Below are positions 5,441 to 6,992 of a stretch of DNA of 6,992 nt, piece after piece (the stretch's first letter is position 1; each line of letters begins with the position of its first letter). This stretch comes from an uncultured Ruminococcus sp. (GTDB taxonomy: Bacteria; Bacillota; Clostridia; Oscillospirales; Acutalibacteraceae): the NCBI GenBank assembly GCA_900554995.1, contig USJJ01000065.1, positions 1 through 6,992 of the forward strand, in the 5' to 3' direction. The translations under genes were made by a program, and so were the position numbers. The notes below the pieces were generated by a model. The model ran no database searches, was not told the DNA's origin, and saw only the letters and a list, made by a program, of their open reading frames with translations.

Positions 5441-5475
5441 ATATTATTACTCTACGAGGGCTTCAAGTGAACGGT

Positions 5476-6846
5476 TTATTTACCCTTATAATACTTCTCA
5501 ATTGTCTTGTCGTCAACACGGTCGAGATCCTCACGGGGCAGCTCGGAAAGAAGCTCCCATCCGAGGTCAAGCGTTTTCTGAATCGAACGGTTTTCATACT
5601 GCGACTGAGAAATAAACTTCGCTTCAAAATCCTTGCCAAACTGCAAAAGCCGCTTATCCGATGCGGAAAGCTCATCCTCACCGATAACGCTTGCAAGGCT
5701 CTTTGCATCCTGAACCTTAGCATAGGAGGAGAAGAGCTGGTTGGCAAGTATGCTGTGATCCTCACGGGTGTAGCCCTCGCCGATGCCGTCCTTCATAAGA
5801 CGTGACAGCGACGGAAGAATGCCGATCGGGGGATAGATGCCCTTTGAATCAAGTTCACGGTCAAGAACGATCTGACCCTCGGTGATGTATCCCGTAAGGT
5901 CGGGGATCGGGTGGGTAATATCGTCGTTCGGCATTGTGAGGATCGGAATCTGAGTAAGAGAACCCTTTGATCCCTCAATAATTCCCGCACGCTCATAGAG
6001 CGAAGCAAAGTCGGAATAGAGGTAGCCGGGGAAGCCCTTCCTTGCGGGAATCTCACCCTTTGACGAGCTGAATTCACGCACGGCCTCCGCATACGATGTC
6101 ATATCCGTCAGAATTACAAGCACATTCTTCTGAAGTGTGAACGCAAGGTATTCGGCGGCAGTCAATGCGCATCGGGGAGTGATAATTCTTTCGACGATCG
6201 GGTCATTTGAAAGGTTCAGGAACATTACAACCTTGTGCATAACGTTTGCCTTTTCAAATGAGGAGCGGAAGTAGCTTGCAACATCGTTCTTAACGCCCAT
6301 TGCGGCGAAAACGATAGCAAAATCTTCACTGTCGGAGATTGATGCCTGACGTACAATCTGAACCGCAAGCTCATTGTGCTTCATACCCGAGCCCGAGAAG
6401 ATCGGCAGCTTCTGACCTCTGATAAGCGTCATAAGCGCATCAATCGAGGAAATTCCGGTGTTTATATAGTTCTTGGGATAAACTCTTGAAACGGGATTGA
6501 TCGGGGAGGAGTTAACGTCACGCTTTTCAACGGGATAAACCTCGCCGAGTCCGTCAATCGGTCTGCCGAGACCGTCAAATACTCTGCCGACAATTTCGGG
6601 TGAGAGCGCAAGCTCAATCGGGTGACCGGTCATTCTCGTCTTTGTGTTGACGAGCGAAAGACCCTTTGTACCCTCAAACACCTGAATAACGACTTTTTCA
6701 CCCTCAATTTGAACGATACGTCCCGTTCTTGTGGTGCCGTTTTCAAGGCGGAGTTCGACCATTTCGTCGTATGATGCATCCTTGATGTTATCAAGGACGA
6801 TAAGAGAGCCGTTAATCTGACTTAAACCGAGATGTTCAATAATCAT
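5476..6846 (-). CDS. atpB: V/A-type ATP synthase subunit B
   Basis: The regulatory, nucleotide-binding but non-catalytic subunit of the A3B3 head (NtpB in Enterococcus), cytoplasmic. It has 456 residues, the usual family length. The N-terminal beta-barrel is about residues 1-75. The nucleotide-binding fold includes the altered P-loop-like SGSGMKHNE (151-159), which lacks the GKT of catalytic subunit A and is expected for B. It also has FAAMGVKND (180-188), the Walker-B-type strand [14 protein letters not shown] (242-255), [24 protein letters not shown] (265-288) and [13 protein letters not shown] (339-351). Arg349 of that last motif corresponds to the arginine-finger position of the family. 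The C-terminal helical domain begins after about 355. ATG 6846 has AAAGGAGG (6857-6864) upstream and overlaps the stop of subunit A by ATGA. Whether the enzyme moves H+ or Na+ cannot be told without the c-ring subunit. The symbol follows V-type naming. Confidence 0.97.
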   Translation of the reverse strand: MIIEHLGLSQINGSLIVLDNIKDASYDEMVELRLENGTTRTGRIVQIEGEKVVIQVFEGTKGLSLVNTKTRMTGHPIELALSPEIVGRVFDGLGRPIDGLGEVYPVEKRDVNSSPINPVSRVYPKNYINTGISSIDALMTLIRGQKLPIFSGSGMKHNELAVQIVRQASISDSEDFAIVFAAMGVKNDVASYFRSSFEKANVMHKVVMFLNLSNDPIVERIITPRCALTAAEYLAFTLQKNVLVILTDMTSYAEAVREFSSSKGEIPARKGFPGYLYSDFASLYERAGIIEGSKGSLTQIPILTMPNDDITHPIPDLTGYITEGQIVLDRELDSKGIYPPIGILPSLSRLMKDGIGEGYTREDHSILANQLFSSYAKVQDAKSLASVIGEDELSASDKRLLQFGKDFEAKFISQSQYENRSIQKTLDLGWELLSELPREDLDRVDDKTIEKYYKGK

Positions 6847-6992
6847 TTTTCAGGCGCCTCCTTTGTGCGGACAGAGGCAAGAGCCGAGTCAATATCCTTA
6901 TAATATTCGTCGAACATATCAAGCCTGTCGTTAGGTATATCATATTTCATCTGAACGAGTTTGTCAAACAGTTTAAGCTCCATTACCTTTGA
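6843..6992 (-). CDS. atpA: V/A-type ATP synthase subunit A, C-terminal 49 residues (5' part outside window)
   Basis: An open minus-strand frame enters from the right edge and ends with TGA at 6843-6845, overlapping the subunit B start as ATGA. It is too short and start-less to stand out as an ORF. The visible residues include [20 protein letters not shown] and [21 protein letters not shown], an acidic/basic helical tail as expected for the C-terminal domain of the catalytic A subunit. The assignment rests mainly on operon position, since A directly precedes B in bacterial V/A-type operons, and secondarily on the helical sequence. The catalytic P-loop lies outside the window. Confidence 0.85.
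   Translation of the reverse strand, partial: SKVMELKLFDKLVQMKYDIPNDRLDMFDEYYKDIDSALASVRTKEAPEK

Overview
The window looks like chromosomal DNA of a low-to-mid-GC Clostridia member, most likely Ruminococcaceae/Oscillospiraceae. The clues are a FeoB followed by a FeoB-associated Cys-rich membrane peptide, a bacterial V/A-type ATPase operon, GGAGG-type ribosome binding sites, extended -10 promoters, and a lipoprotein with a Thr/Glu/Pro linker of the kind common in Ruminococcus-like bacteria. This placement is inference from gene content; no marker gene is present.

Layout. (1) Positions 1-939, plus strand: the C-terminal third of ferrous iron transporter FeoB, overlapping by ATGA with a 47-residue Cys-rich membrane peptide, then a rho-independent terminator. 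(2) Positions 1046-3595, plus strand, from its own extended -10 promoter: an 849-residue TetM/EF-G-type translational GTPase whose C-terminus carries a complete NYN/YacP (Rae1-like) nuclease domain. (3) Positions 3596-4053, plus strand: a region visibly richer in A+T. It has a strong extended -10 promoter, a highly structured RNA that appears to begin at the predicted +1, a terminator with an overlapping alternative (antiterminator-like) stem, and a small XRE-type helix-turn-helix gene. The well-placed ATG of that gene is out of frame with its body. (4) A 15-bp hairpin at 4094-4132 separates converging transcription units. (5) Positions 4138-6992, minus strand: the 3' part of a V/A-type ATPase operon in the order A (partial), B, D, followed by a translationally coupled lipoprotein of unknown function. 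A degenerate palindromic repeat sits between B and D.

How it works together. The iron-uptake pair and the ATPase operon are standard housekeeping or energy modules. The most interesting gene is the GTPase-nuclease fusion. The GTPase half belongs to a group that enters the ribosomal A site, and free-standing YacP/Rae1 is a ribosome-dependent endonuclease that cuts mRNA in the A site. A single protein may therefore deliver a nuclease into the A site in a GTP-controlled way. It lacks the tetracycline-dislodging loop of genuine Tet(M), and its predicted 5' UTR is too short for a tet-type attenuator, so it is probably not a drug-resistance gene. The second point of interest is the unassigned structured leader with a possible transcription switch in front of the XRE gene, plus that gene's frame disruption in a G4T5 tract.
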